Source: an uncultured Erysipelotrichaceae bacterium (lineage in GTDB: Bacteria > Bacillota_I > Bacilli_A > RF39 > UBA660). From it: DNA of 12,644 nucleotides. Below the pieces are notes generated by a model, which saw only the letters and a program-made list of their open reading frames with translations, had not been told where the DNA came from and did not search any database. Below are positions 6,317-12,032 of the stretch, in pieces. The DNA lies in contig CACZQI010000055.1 in NCBI GenBank assembly GCA_902783345.1, positions 1-12,644 on the forward strand, read 5' to 3'. A program made the position numbers and the translations under genes. Numbering within the stretch: position 1 is the stretch's first letter; the number at the start of each line of letters is the position of its first letter.

Positions 6317-8080
6317 ATGTTCGGAAAAATTAAATACATTAGTGATAATATAGCAATCGTCGAATTAAATAAAGAAGGTAATGTTATAAGTAATTTAATG
6401 AATTTACACGTTATCTTTGAAAGTGGCAATGATAAACTCTTAGGTGAAGTTAAAAATATTGATGAAGATAGTATTAAAATCGAACTTTTAGGAGAATTTG
6501 CTGGTGATAGATTTATTGCTGGTACAATTAAAAAACCAGTTTTAACTAGTAATTTAAGAGTAATTAATGATGATGAATTAAATATTATTATGGGTAGTAA
6601 TACACCAAGCTCTTTATATATTGGTAAAAGCCCAATTTATGCTAATAGAAGCATTTATGCTAATATTAATGATTTATTTTCCAACCATTTAGCTATTTTT
6701 GGTAACTCTGGTTCTGGTAAATCATGTTCAGTATCAAGAATTGTCCAAAATATCTTTCTAAATAAAAATTTTCTATCTTATAATGCTAATTTATTTATTT
6801 TTGATGCTTATGGTGAATATAAAAATGCTTTTAAAGCAATTAATCAAATAAATTCTAATTATCAATATAAGTTTTTAACGACTAATCCAGTTGATGAGAC
6901 AGATCAAATATTACATATTCCAGTATATTTACTTACTAATGATGATATGGCGCTACTACTTAATGCTGATAATCATGCGCAGCTAACTATCATTGAGAGA
7001 ACTATGAAACTTGCAAAGATGTTTAGCCAAAACACACCTGATATTGTAAAGTTAAAAGACCATTTAATTGCTAAAGCAATTCAATCAGTTTTATTTAGTA
7101 ATCAAAATTCTGCAGGTAAAAGAAATGACATCTTTACTATTATTGCGTCTTGTTCAACACCTAACTTTAATATGAATACTGAAATAGCAGGTATAGGTTA
7201 TGTAAGAAGATTTTCTGATTGCTTTAAAATAGATTCTAAAGGTGAATTTGGCGAAAGTGTATTAATTAATGAATATATTGCTAAAAATATTGATGATGAA
7301 ATTGAAAGCAAAATCCCACTTCCTGATAAAGCCTATTATAATTTAAATGATGTAGCTAAAGCCTTAGATTTTACTTTAATTGGAGAAGGATTTTTAAATA
7401 ATCGTATTATGCAAGATTCAGCTATTATTTTAAAGGTAAGACTTCATTCAATCATTAATAGTGCTAATGCAAGAATATTTGAAGTAAAAGATTATATGAA
7501 TTTAGAGCAATATATTTCCAGTTTAATTGTTTTAAATAATCGTAGAAGCCAAATTGTAAATATTAATTTAGAAGACATTGATGATAATTTAGCCAAAGTA
7601 ATCGTTAAAATAATTAGTAAAATGGCCTTTGATTTTGCAAAGGGTAGAAGAATAAGAGCAAGCATACCATTTCATTTAATAATTGAAGAAGCTCATAGAT
7701 ATGTAACAGCCGATAATGATAAATTCTTACTTGGCTATAATATTTTTGAAAGAATTGCTAAAGAAGGTCGTAAATATGGTGTTATTATTGATTTAATAAG
7801 TCAAAGACCAGTTGATATATCTGAAACAGTTGTTGCTCAAATGAGTAATTTCTTAGTATTAAAAATGACCCATCCTAAAGATTTAGAATATATTGAAAAA
7901 ATGCTACCAAATGTATCTGCCGACATTATTGAAAAATTAAATTCACTTCAAGCAGGTACTTTAGTATCATTTGGTAGTGCTTTTAAAATCCCACTTTTAA
8001 TTAAAATGGATTTACCAAACCCACTACCATATTCAGCCAACTGTAATGTTATTGAAAGATGGAAAGGTACAAATAATTAA
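6317..8080 (+). CDS. herA: HerA-family (DUF87) DNA-translocase ATPase, 587 aa
   Basis: HerA proteins are hexameric ATPases of the FtsK-HerA superfamily that pump DNA, usually with a nuclease partner such as NurA. Here residues 1-85 form the N-terminal beta barrel (HAS-like), Walker A is GNSGSGKS at 129-136, FIFDAYGEY at 160-168 matches the D-x-x-G-E-Y motif of this family, Walker B is HLIIEEAH at 453-460, and GRKYG (484-488) with SQRP (495-498) carry the arginine-finger and sensor positions. All key residues are present, so it should be active. Length is in the usual range. The start is the ATG after AAAGAGGTTGG. No NurA, Sir2 or other nuclease gene is recognisable nearby; the neighbours are the unknown trio upstream and a coiled-coil membrane protein downstream. 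A repair or end-resection role, or a defence role, are both possible; the context does not decide. Confidence 0.85.
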   Translation: MFGKIKYISDNIAIVELNKEGNVISNLMNLHVIFESGNDKLLGEVKNIDEDSIKIELLGEFAGDRFIAGTIKKPVLTSNLRVINDDELNIIMGSNTPSSLYIGKSPIYANRSIYANINDLFSNHLAIFGNSGSGKSCSVSRIVQNIFLNKNFLSYNANLFIFDAYGEYKNAFKAINQINSNYQYKFLTTNPVDETDQILHIPVYLLTNDDMALLLNADNHAQLTIIERTMKLAKMFSQNTPDIVKLKDHLIAKAIQSVLFSNQNSAGKRNDIFTIIASCSTPNFNMNTEIAGIGYVRRFSDCFKIDSKGEFGESVLINEYIAKNIDDEIESKIPLPDKAYYNLNDVAKALDFTLIGEGFLNNRIMQDSAIILKVRLHSIINSANARIFEVKDYMNLEQYISSLIVLNNRRSQIVNINLEDIDDNLAKVIVKIISKMAFDFAKGRRIRASIPFHLIIEEAHRYVTADNDKFLLGYNIFERIAKEGRKYGVIIDLISQRPVDISETVVAQMSNFLVLKMTHPKDLEYIEKMLPNVSADIIEKLNSLQAGTLVSFGSAFKIPLLIKMDLPNPLPYSANCNVIERWKGTNN

Positions 8081-8103
8081 GTAAAGTTAATTCTTTACTT
8101 TTT
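8079..8103 (+). terminator. Terminator of the HerA-like gene
   Basis: AAGTAAAG at 8079-8086, starting in the stop codon, pairs perfectly with CTTTACTT at 8093-8100 around a six-base loop, followed by T's to 8103. The right arm also supplies the best -35 (TTTACT) for the next gene's promoter. Confidence 0.75.
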
Positions 8104-8122
8104 ATATGCTATTTAATATAAT
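8094..8122 (+). promoter_or_regulatory. Promoter of the coiled-coil membrane protein gene
   Basis: TTTACT at 8094-8099 and TATAAT at 8117-8122 are separated by 17 bases, a good housekeeping-sigma match. The -35 lies inside the terminator stem of the HerA-like gene. Transcription would begin near 8129. Confidence 0.5.
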
Positions 8123-8145
8123 ATTAAGAAAGTTTGGTGATATTT

Positions 8146-8754
8146 ATGAATAAAGAATGTTATATAGTAGATGAAAAGAAATCAATTGTAAGTGATGAAA
8201 AAGGGCATCTTACTGAAAGAGACAATAATCCTTATTTAGTTGATATGTTAAAAGTTGAAAATGAAATTGAGCTATTAGAAGAAGAGTGCGCTAAAGTAGA
8301 AAATAGTATATCTCAAACTAAAAAGCATATTAATTTGTTAGATACTTTTACACTTGATGTAGTAACTATATTTTTAGCTTCTTCTGTTTTAGTTGGGGTT
8401 TCTAATCCAGCCTATATTGGTACACTTAATAGTTTTTTAATATGTGCACCATTTTTAGGTATATCAGAAGTATTAATTAAAATTTCCAAGAAAGTAAATG
8501 AAAAAAAGTTAAATGGTTTATTATCAGAATTTAATGTTTTAAAAGGAAATAGATTTAAATTGGATGTTGAATTAGGCGACTTAAAGGCACTGTCCAAAAT
8601 TAAAAAATTTGAAAATGAAAAAGATGTTAGAATTAAAGAATTTGAAGAATTACGTGATAGTTTTAAAGATGATATAGAAAAAGAAAGAGAAGCAGCATAC
8701 GATATTGGCTATCATTTAAATGATAAGCCTAAAACACTTACTTTATCTAAATAA
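8146..8754 (+). CDS. Hypothetical membrane protein with flanking coiled coils, 202 aa
   Basis: Not recognised at family level. The start is the ATG preceded by TTTGGTGAT; an in-frame TTG at 8134 overlaps that site. The product has a charged N-terminus, a helical coiled coil at about 30-62 (VENEIELLEEECAKVENSIS), two close membrane segments at about 70-87 and 93-113 with a short loop containing SNPAY, then a long charged helix from 115 to 188 rich in Lys, Glu and Asp. Both ends should lie on the same side of the membrane, most likely in the cytoplasm. It has its own promoter and is separated from HerA by a terminator. Such hairpin-anchored coiled coils are often scaffolds, but no function can be assigned. 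Confidence 0.85.
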   Translation: MNKECYIVDEKKSIVSDEKGHLTERDNNPYLVDMLKVENEIELLEEECAKVENSISQTKKHINLLDTFTLDVVTIFLASSVLVGVSNPAYIGTLNSFLICAPFLGISEVLIKISKKVNEKKLNGLLSEFNVLKGNRFKLDVELGDLKALSKIKKFENEKDVRIKEFEELRDSFKDDIEKEREAAYDIGYHLNDKPKTLTLSK

Positions 8755-8798
8755 TATTAATAAATTTGAATAAATATATTTTATTTTATAGTTAAAAA

Positions 8799-8807
8799 TG
8801 ATATAAT
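8799..8807 (+). promoter_or_regulatory. Extended -10 promoter of 6S RNA
   Basis: TGATATAAT is a perfect extended -10, six bases before the A at 8814 that opens the terminal stem of the RNA. The -35 (TTTTAT around 8779-8784) is weak. The stretch 8755-8798 upstream holds nothing but AT-rich sequence. Confidence 0.7.
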
Positions 8808-8813
8808 GTAATT

Positions 8814-8980
8814 ACCTAGAGAGTGGTCAATTATAAAACCGACTATTGGTGATTATTGGGAATCTAATTAGAAGGTGGTGTTGAAGACCTGGTCATTGGC
8901 CAGGGATCCTAAAATCTTTTATGTGATGCCCACCTGTGTTAGAGCGGGTTTTTATCACTGCGACTGTTTTCTAGGTTTTT
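8814..8980 (+). ncRNA. ssrS: 6S RNA (global RNA polymerase regulator)
   Basis: This 167-nt stretch is much richer in G+C than its surroundings, holds no credible reading frame and is bracketed by a strong promoter and a T-tract. Its ends pair perfectly (ACCTAGA 8814-8820 with TCTAGGT 8970-8976), followed by TTTTTATTTT, so the closing stem doubles as terminator. An apical stem pairs 8888-8894 with 8898-8904 (CCTGG/CCAGG core), and a side hairpin GTGAT-g-CCC/GGG-ATCAC spans 8923-8958 on the 3' side, where 6S RNAs of Firmicutes carry a small helix next to the open bubble. CTGCGAC near the 3' end also recalls 6S. In Bacillus the 6S-1 gene (bsrA) lies just before yrvM-rarA, exactly the order here. 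6S mimics an open promoter, binds the housekeeping holoenzyme and templates short pRNAs. It is slightly shorter than the usual 180-200 nt. Confidence 0.85.
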
Positions 8981-8995
8981 ATTTTGGAGGTAAAA

Positions 8996-9664
8996 ATGTT
9001 TGAGAGAATGATTAGATTAATTGGTAAAGATAAGTTTAAATCTTTGCAAAAGTTAAATGTCTTAGTTGTTGGTCTTGGCGGAGTAGGGGGCTATGCATTT
9101 GAAGCCTTAGTTAGAGCAGGAATTAAAAATATTACCATAATTGATGGTGATAAAGTCGAAGAATCTAATTTAAATAGGCAAATTATTACATCAAATAAAA
9201 ATATTGGTCTTCCAAAAGTTGAAGTTGCAAAAAATAGAGGTTTAGAAATAAATTCAGAAGTTAATGTTGATGCTAGAGAATTCTTTATTACGGAAGATAA
9301 TTTTAATGAAATAATGGATAAAAAATATGATTATGTTATTGATGCTTGTGATGATTTAGTAGTTAAATTTTTACTTATAAAAAATTCTAATAAATATAAA
9401 TTAGTTTCAAGTATGGGAACAGCTAATAAGTTTGATCCATCTAAATTTGAAATAACTACTTTAGATAAAACAATAAATGATCCTATCGCAAGAATATTGC
9501 GCAAAAGAGTAAAGGACGCTCATTTACATCGTAAATTTAAAGTTGTAAGTAGCACGGAAGTACCAGTTAAAAATGAAAATTTAGGGACTAATAGTTACAT
9601 TCCAGGTATTGCTGGGTTAATGTGTGCAAGCTATGTAATTAATGATATAACTAAAAAGAAATAA
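8996..9664 (+). CDS. tcdA: tRNA threonylcarbamoyladenosine dehydratase (TcdA/YrvM)
   Basis: This E1-like (ThiF/MoeB fold) enzyme uses ATP to convert t6A37 of ANN-decoding tRNAs into cyclic ct6A. The ATP-binding motif GLGGVGG is at residues 26-32, preceded by LNVLVV; D50 in IIDGD and the N58/N60/R61 of SNLNRQ complete the nucleotide site; VIDACDD (114-120) and the SSTEVPV segment (185-191) are typical of TcdA. There is no zinc-binding CxxC, as expected for this branch. At 222 aa it is some 30 residues shorter than Bacillus or E. coli members, missing from the C-terminal end. The start is the ATG six bases after GGAGG at 8986-8990; a TTG at 8984 overlaps that site. It lies right after 6S RNA; convergent rarA follows. 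Confidence 0.9.
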   Translation: MFERMIRLIGKDKFKSLQKLNVLVVGLGGVGGYAFEALVRAGIKNITIIDGDKVEESNLNRQIITSNKNIGLPKVEVAKNRGLEINSEVNVDAREFFITEDNFNEIMDKKYDYVIDACDDLVVKFLLIKNSNKYKLVSSMGTANKFDPSKFEITTLDKTINDPIARILRKRVKDAHLHRKFKVVSSTEVPVKNENLGTNSYIPGIAGLMCASYVINDITKKK

Positions 9665-9692
9665 TTCGCGTTTTAAGAATTATTTCTTTTTT
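9653..9692. terminator. Bidirectional terminator shared by tcdA and rarA
   Basis: A 15-bp perfect stem (9653-9667 with 9677-9691, core GAAATAATTC/GAATTATTTC) with a nine-base loop has A's on one side and T's on the other, so it gives a terminator in both directions. The left arm lies in the last codons and stop of tcdA, the right arm in the last codons of rarA. Only eight bases separate the two stops. Confidence 0.8.
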
Positions 9693-10872
9693 CATCGTTT
9701 ATTTTATTTAAATTATTTTCATATAGATTATCTTTAGGTTGATAAAATTTCATATCTTTAATTTTATCTGGTAAATATTGTTGATTAACCCAAGCGTTTT
9801 TATAATTATGAGGATATTTATAATCTTTACTATTAGTTTTAAGATGGTTAGGTACTTTACCAGTATTACCACTTCTAATAGTGTTTAAGGCTTTATCAAT
9901 AGCAAGGTAACTACTATTACTTTTAGGTGATAAGGCCATTTCAATTACAATAGCAGATAAAGGAATAATGCACTCTGGAAATCCCACACGATTAGCCGCA
10001 TTAATAGCAGCATCTAATTTAGGCCCAATAGCAGGATTAGCAAGACCGATATCTTCATAAGCAATAACTGATAGTCTTCGCTCAATAATATCAAGATCTC
10101 CACCTTCTAATAAAAGGCCTAAATAATATATAGCAGCATCAGCATCTGATCCTCTAATTGATTTTTGAAGGGCACTAATAGCATCATAATAATTAGAATC
10201 ATTTTTATCAATATAAACGACTGGTTTAGAATTAATTGTCTTTAATGTATCAATTGTAATATGATGTTTACTAGCGCTATAATAAGCCATTTCTAAAACA
10301 TTTAAAGCACTTCTAATATCACCATTAGATATATTGGCTATTTTATCTAAAACACCATCATCTATTTTAATTTTATCTAAAGTTAAAGAAGCTTTTTCTA
10401 AGCATTTAATAATATCCTTTTTATCAGGCATCTTTACTTCAAATATTTGACAGCGACTTCGTATAGCTGGATTAATTGAGTGATATGGATTAGAGGTTGT
10501 AAGACCAATCATGGTTATTAAACCACTTTCTAAATATGGTAAAAGTAAATCTTGTTTATCTTTATTCATTCGATGAATTTCATCAATTACTAAAACCATA
10601 CTACCATATAGTTTAGCTTCGGCAATCACAACATCAAAATCTTCTTTTTTATTTACCACAGCATTTAAAAATCTTGCTTTAAAGCCAAGTTCATTAACTA
10701 AGGCATTGGCAATAGATGTTTTTCCAGTTCCAGGTGGCCCATATAAAATACATGAAAATAAGACTTTATTTTTAACCAAATTAGATAAAACCTTATTCTT
10801 ACCAATTAAATGATCTTGGCCATAAATATCTGATAGCTTTGTAGGTCTTAATTTATTTGCTAGAAGTTCCAT
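9673..10872 (-). CDS. rarA: Replication-associated recombination protein RarA (MgsA/YrvN), AAA+ ATPase
   Basis: RarA is a clamp-loader-like tetrameric ATPase that acts at stalled forks and gaps. Visible landmarks are LRPTKLSDIYGQDHL at 8-22 (the RarA N-terminal signature), Walker A GPPGTGKT (45-52), Walker B VLVIDEIH (93-100), the sensor-1 segment TTSNPYHSINPAIRSRC (125-141) with the arginine finger, and a C-terminal MgsA domain from about 215 with AYEDIGLANP and SAIVIEMALSPKSN. Length of 399 aa is slightly short of the usual 420-450. The ATG is preceded by AGGTGAT at five bases. A TATAAT lies at 10889-10894 on this strand. The tcdA-rarA adjacency is as in Bacillus, but there both genes are on one strand; here they converge, implying a local inversion. 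Confidence 0.93.
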   Translation of the reverse strand: MELLANKLRPTKLSDIYGQDHLIGKNKVLSNLVKNKVLFSCILYGPPGTGKTSIANALVNELGFKARFLNAVVNKKEDFDVVIAEAKLYGSMVLVIDEIHRMNKDKQDLLLPYLESGLITMIGLTTSNPYHSINPAIRSRCQIFEVKMPDKKDIIKCLEKASLTLDKIKIDDGVLDKIANISNGDIRSALNVLEMAYYSASKHHITIDTLKTINSKPVVYIDKNDSNYYDAISALQKSIRGSDADAAIYYLGLLLEGGDLDIIERRLSVIAYEDIGLANPAIGPKLDAAINAANRVGFPECIIPLSAIVIEMALSPKSNSSYLAIDKALNTIRSGNTGKVPNHLKTNSKDYKYPHNYKNAWVNQQYLPDKIKDMKFYQPKDNLYENNLNKINDEKRNNS

Positions 10873-10902
10873 AGAATCACCTAAAAGTATTATATATTAA
10901 AT

Positions 10903-10931
10903 TTGCTTAATTTAAAAGTTAAATGTATAAT
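10903..10931 (+). promoter_or_regulatory. Promoter of the XerC/D-like gene, divergent from rarA
   Basis: TTGCTT at 10903-10908 and TATAAT at 10926-10931 have 17-bp spacing. On the opposite strand TATAAT at 10889-10894 should serve rarA, so both promoters share a 74-bp intergenic region and their elements interleave. Confidence 0.55.
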
Positions 10932-10946
10932 TAAAGTGGTGATAGT

Positions 10947-11810
10947 ATGAACGAAAAACTAATTTTTGATTATGAAAACTATTTAAGTTTAGAAAGAGGT
11001 TATAGTTCTAATACAGTTAGTGCATATTTAAATGGCATTAATCATTTTAATATCTTTATTAAAAAAGATTTACTTAAAGTAAACGCCAGTGATTTAAGAA
11101 TGTATTTAAAACATATTAGTAATCTATCATCTAGAACAATATCTCATAATATTAGTTCACTTAAAAGTTTTTATAATTATTTAAAAATAATTGATTTACT
11201 ATCATATAATCCTGTTAGTGAAATAGATAGGCCAAAATTAGAGGCAAATGTGCCTACATATTTAACATTGGAAGAAGTATCATCTTTATTAAATATCAAA
11301 GTAGAAAATGAATATAATGCCAGAGATAAAGCTATTTTAGAACTTTTATATTCTAGTGGCATTAGAATAAGTGAACTTACAAATATTGAGTTATCTAATT
11401 TAGATTTTGATGAGTGTCTAATTAGAATAATGGGGAAGGGGAGAAAAGAAAGAATTATCCCTTTAGGTGATTATGCCATAGATGCTTTACATGATTATAT
11501 CTATAACTATCGTGAAAAATTAAATAAGAAAAATAGTACTTATATCTTTTTAAATAATAGGGGTGATAAATTATCAAGACAGTTTATTTTTAAAACCATT
11601 AAAAATTATGCCATCAAAAAAGGTATAAAGAAAAATATTTCTCCTCATACCTTAAGACATACATTTGCCACACATTTACTTAAAAATGGGGCAGATTTAA
11701 GAATAATACAAGAACTTCTAGGACATGAAAATCTTGCGACAACTCAAATTTATACTCATTTATCCAATGATAAATTAAAATCTGATTATAAAGAATATTA
11801 TCCTAGATAG
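10947..11810 (+). CDS. xerD: XerC/XerD-type tyrosine recombinase
   Basis: The 287-aa product has an N-terminal core-binding SAM-like domain (about 3-85, LSLERGYSSNTVSAYLNGI) and a C-terminal catalytic domain. All catalytic residues are present: R140 (SSGIRISEL), K164 (GKGRKER), H234 and R237 (HTLRHTFATH), H260 (LLGHENLATTQ) and nucleophile Y269 (IYTHLS). Length and motifs match chromosomal XerC/XerD, which resolve chromosome dimers at dif with FtsK. LLKNGADLRIIQELLGH is closer to XerD-like sequences than to phage integrases, but C and D cannot be told apart safely by eye. The ribosome binding site is GTGGTGAT, four bases before ATG. No attachment site or mobile-element cargo is seen beside it, so it is read as the housekeeping enzyme. 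Confidence 0.88.
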   Translation: MNEKLIFDYENYLSLERGYSSNTVSAYLNGINHFNIFIKKDLLKVNASDLRMYLKHISNLSSRTISHNISSLKSFYNYLKIIDLLSYNPVSEIDRPKLEANVPTYLTLEEVSSLLNIKVENEYNARDKAILELLYSSGIRISELTNIELSNLDFDECLIRIMGKGRKERIIPLGDYAIDALHDYIYNYREKLNKKNSTYIFLNNRGDKLSRQFIFKTIKNYAIKKGIKKNISPHTLRHTFATHLLKNGADLRIIQELLGHENLATTQIYTHLSNDKLKSDYKEYYPR

Positions 11811-11818
11811 CTAAATAA

Positions 11819-11935
11819 CTAGCAATTTCTTTCTTGTCTTTTAGAATTAGAGTTTTCTCTATTGTTTCTATTATTTTGTCTTTCATTACGATTGTTGTTT
11901 CTATTATTATTTTTGTTTTCATTTCTCTTACTCAT
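11819..11935 (-). CDS. Asn/Arg-rich microprotein, 38 aa
   Basis: This gene begins with an ATG at 11935 and ends with TAG at 11819-11821. It is supported by the strongest ribosome binding site in the window, GGGAGGT, nine bases upstream. The product is MSKRNENKNNNRNNNRNERQ followed by a similar stretch ending in Cys: 16 of 38 residues are Asn and 8 are Arg, with several Lys, Glu, Gln and Ser and no aromatic or large aliphatic residue after Met. It is basic, hydrophilic and certainly disordered alone. It ends eight bases from the convergent recombinase gene. I do not recognise it; small, basic, Asn/Gln-rich proteins occur among minor spore and nucleic-acid-binding proteins, which would suit this organism but is inference. 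The start codon sits in one arm of a perfect inverted repeat. Confidence 0.65.
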   Translation of the reverse strand: MSKRNENKNNNRNNNRNERQNNRNNRENSNSKRQERNC

Positions 11936-11968
11936 AATAATCTTACCTCCCACTATTATTATGAGTAA
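11928..11968 (-). repeat. Perfect 14-bp inverted repeat around the microprotein ribosome binding site
   Basis: TTACTCATAATAAT (11928-11941) and ATTATTATGAGTAA (11955-11968) are exact reverse complements separated by 13 bases. In the minus-strand mRNA the loop exposes GGGAGGT while the ATG is inside the stem. Neither side has a T-tract, so it is not an ordinary terminator. It could be a translational switch or a protein-binding dyad. Confidence 0.8.
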
Positions 11969-11997
11969 AAGTGAAATAAATAATATGGAAATAACTG

Positions 11998-12026
11998 GTT
12001 ATAAAACTTAAAGTAAATTTGTATAA
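11998..12026 (-). promoter_or_regulatory. Possible promoter of the microprotein gene
   Basis: On the minus strand TTATAC (12026-12021) and TATAAC (12003-11998) are 17 bases apart, placing a start near 11991 and a leader of about 55 bases that contains the whole inverted repeat. It overlaps the promoter of the divergent transporter gene. Confidence 0.35.
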
Positions 12027-12032
12027 TTTAAT
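12022..12032 (+). promoter_or_regulatory. Promoter placing the transporter start codon at +1 (leaderless)
   Basis: TATAAT at 12022-12027, preceded by TG, is followed by only five bases (ttaat) before ATG, with no ribosome binding site. The same TATAATTTAAT-ATG arrangement precedes the gene at 746. Confidence 0.5.

Noticed and set aside
6317..8080. HerA plus neighbours as a known defence system (for example HerA-Sir2 or HerA-DUF4297)
   Set aside because: No Sir2, DUF4297 or other effector is recognisable in the adjacent proteins, and the surroundings are core genes rather than a defence island.
8814..8980. Riboswitch or T-box leader for tcdA
   Set aside because: The RNA has its own closing stem and T-tract before the tcdA ribosome binding site, no T-box or known aptamer motif was seen, and the gene order and side hairpin fit 6S RNA better.
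10947..11810. Tyrosine recombinase as the integrase of a mobile element
   Set aside because: Motifs and length match chromosomal XerC/XerD, and there is no tRNA target, direct repeat or cargo around it.
11811..11818. Terminator between the recombinase and the microprotein gene
   Set aside because: Only a 4-bp GCTA/TAGC pairing with a six-base loop is visible, too weak to call.
11928..11968. Inverted repeat as a terminator for the recombinase or the microprotein gene
   Set aside because: Neither side is followed by a run of T's in the direction of transcription, and the repeat is centred on a ribosome binding site.
11961..12011. Plus-strand 16-codon frame starting MSKSEINN at 11961
   Set aside because: It has no ribosome binding site; its similar start to the minus-strand microprotein is only a product of the inverted repeat.
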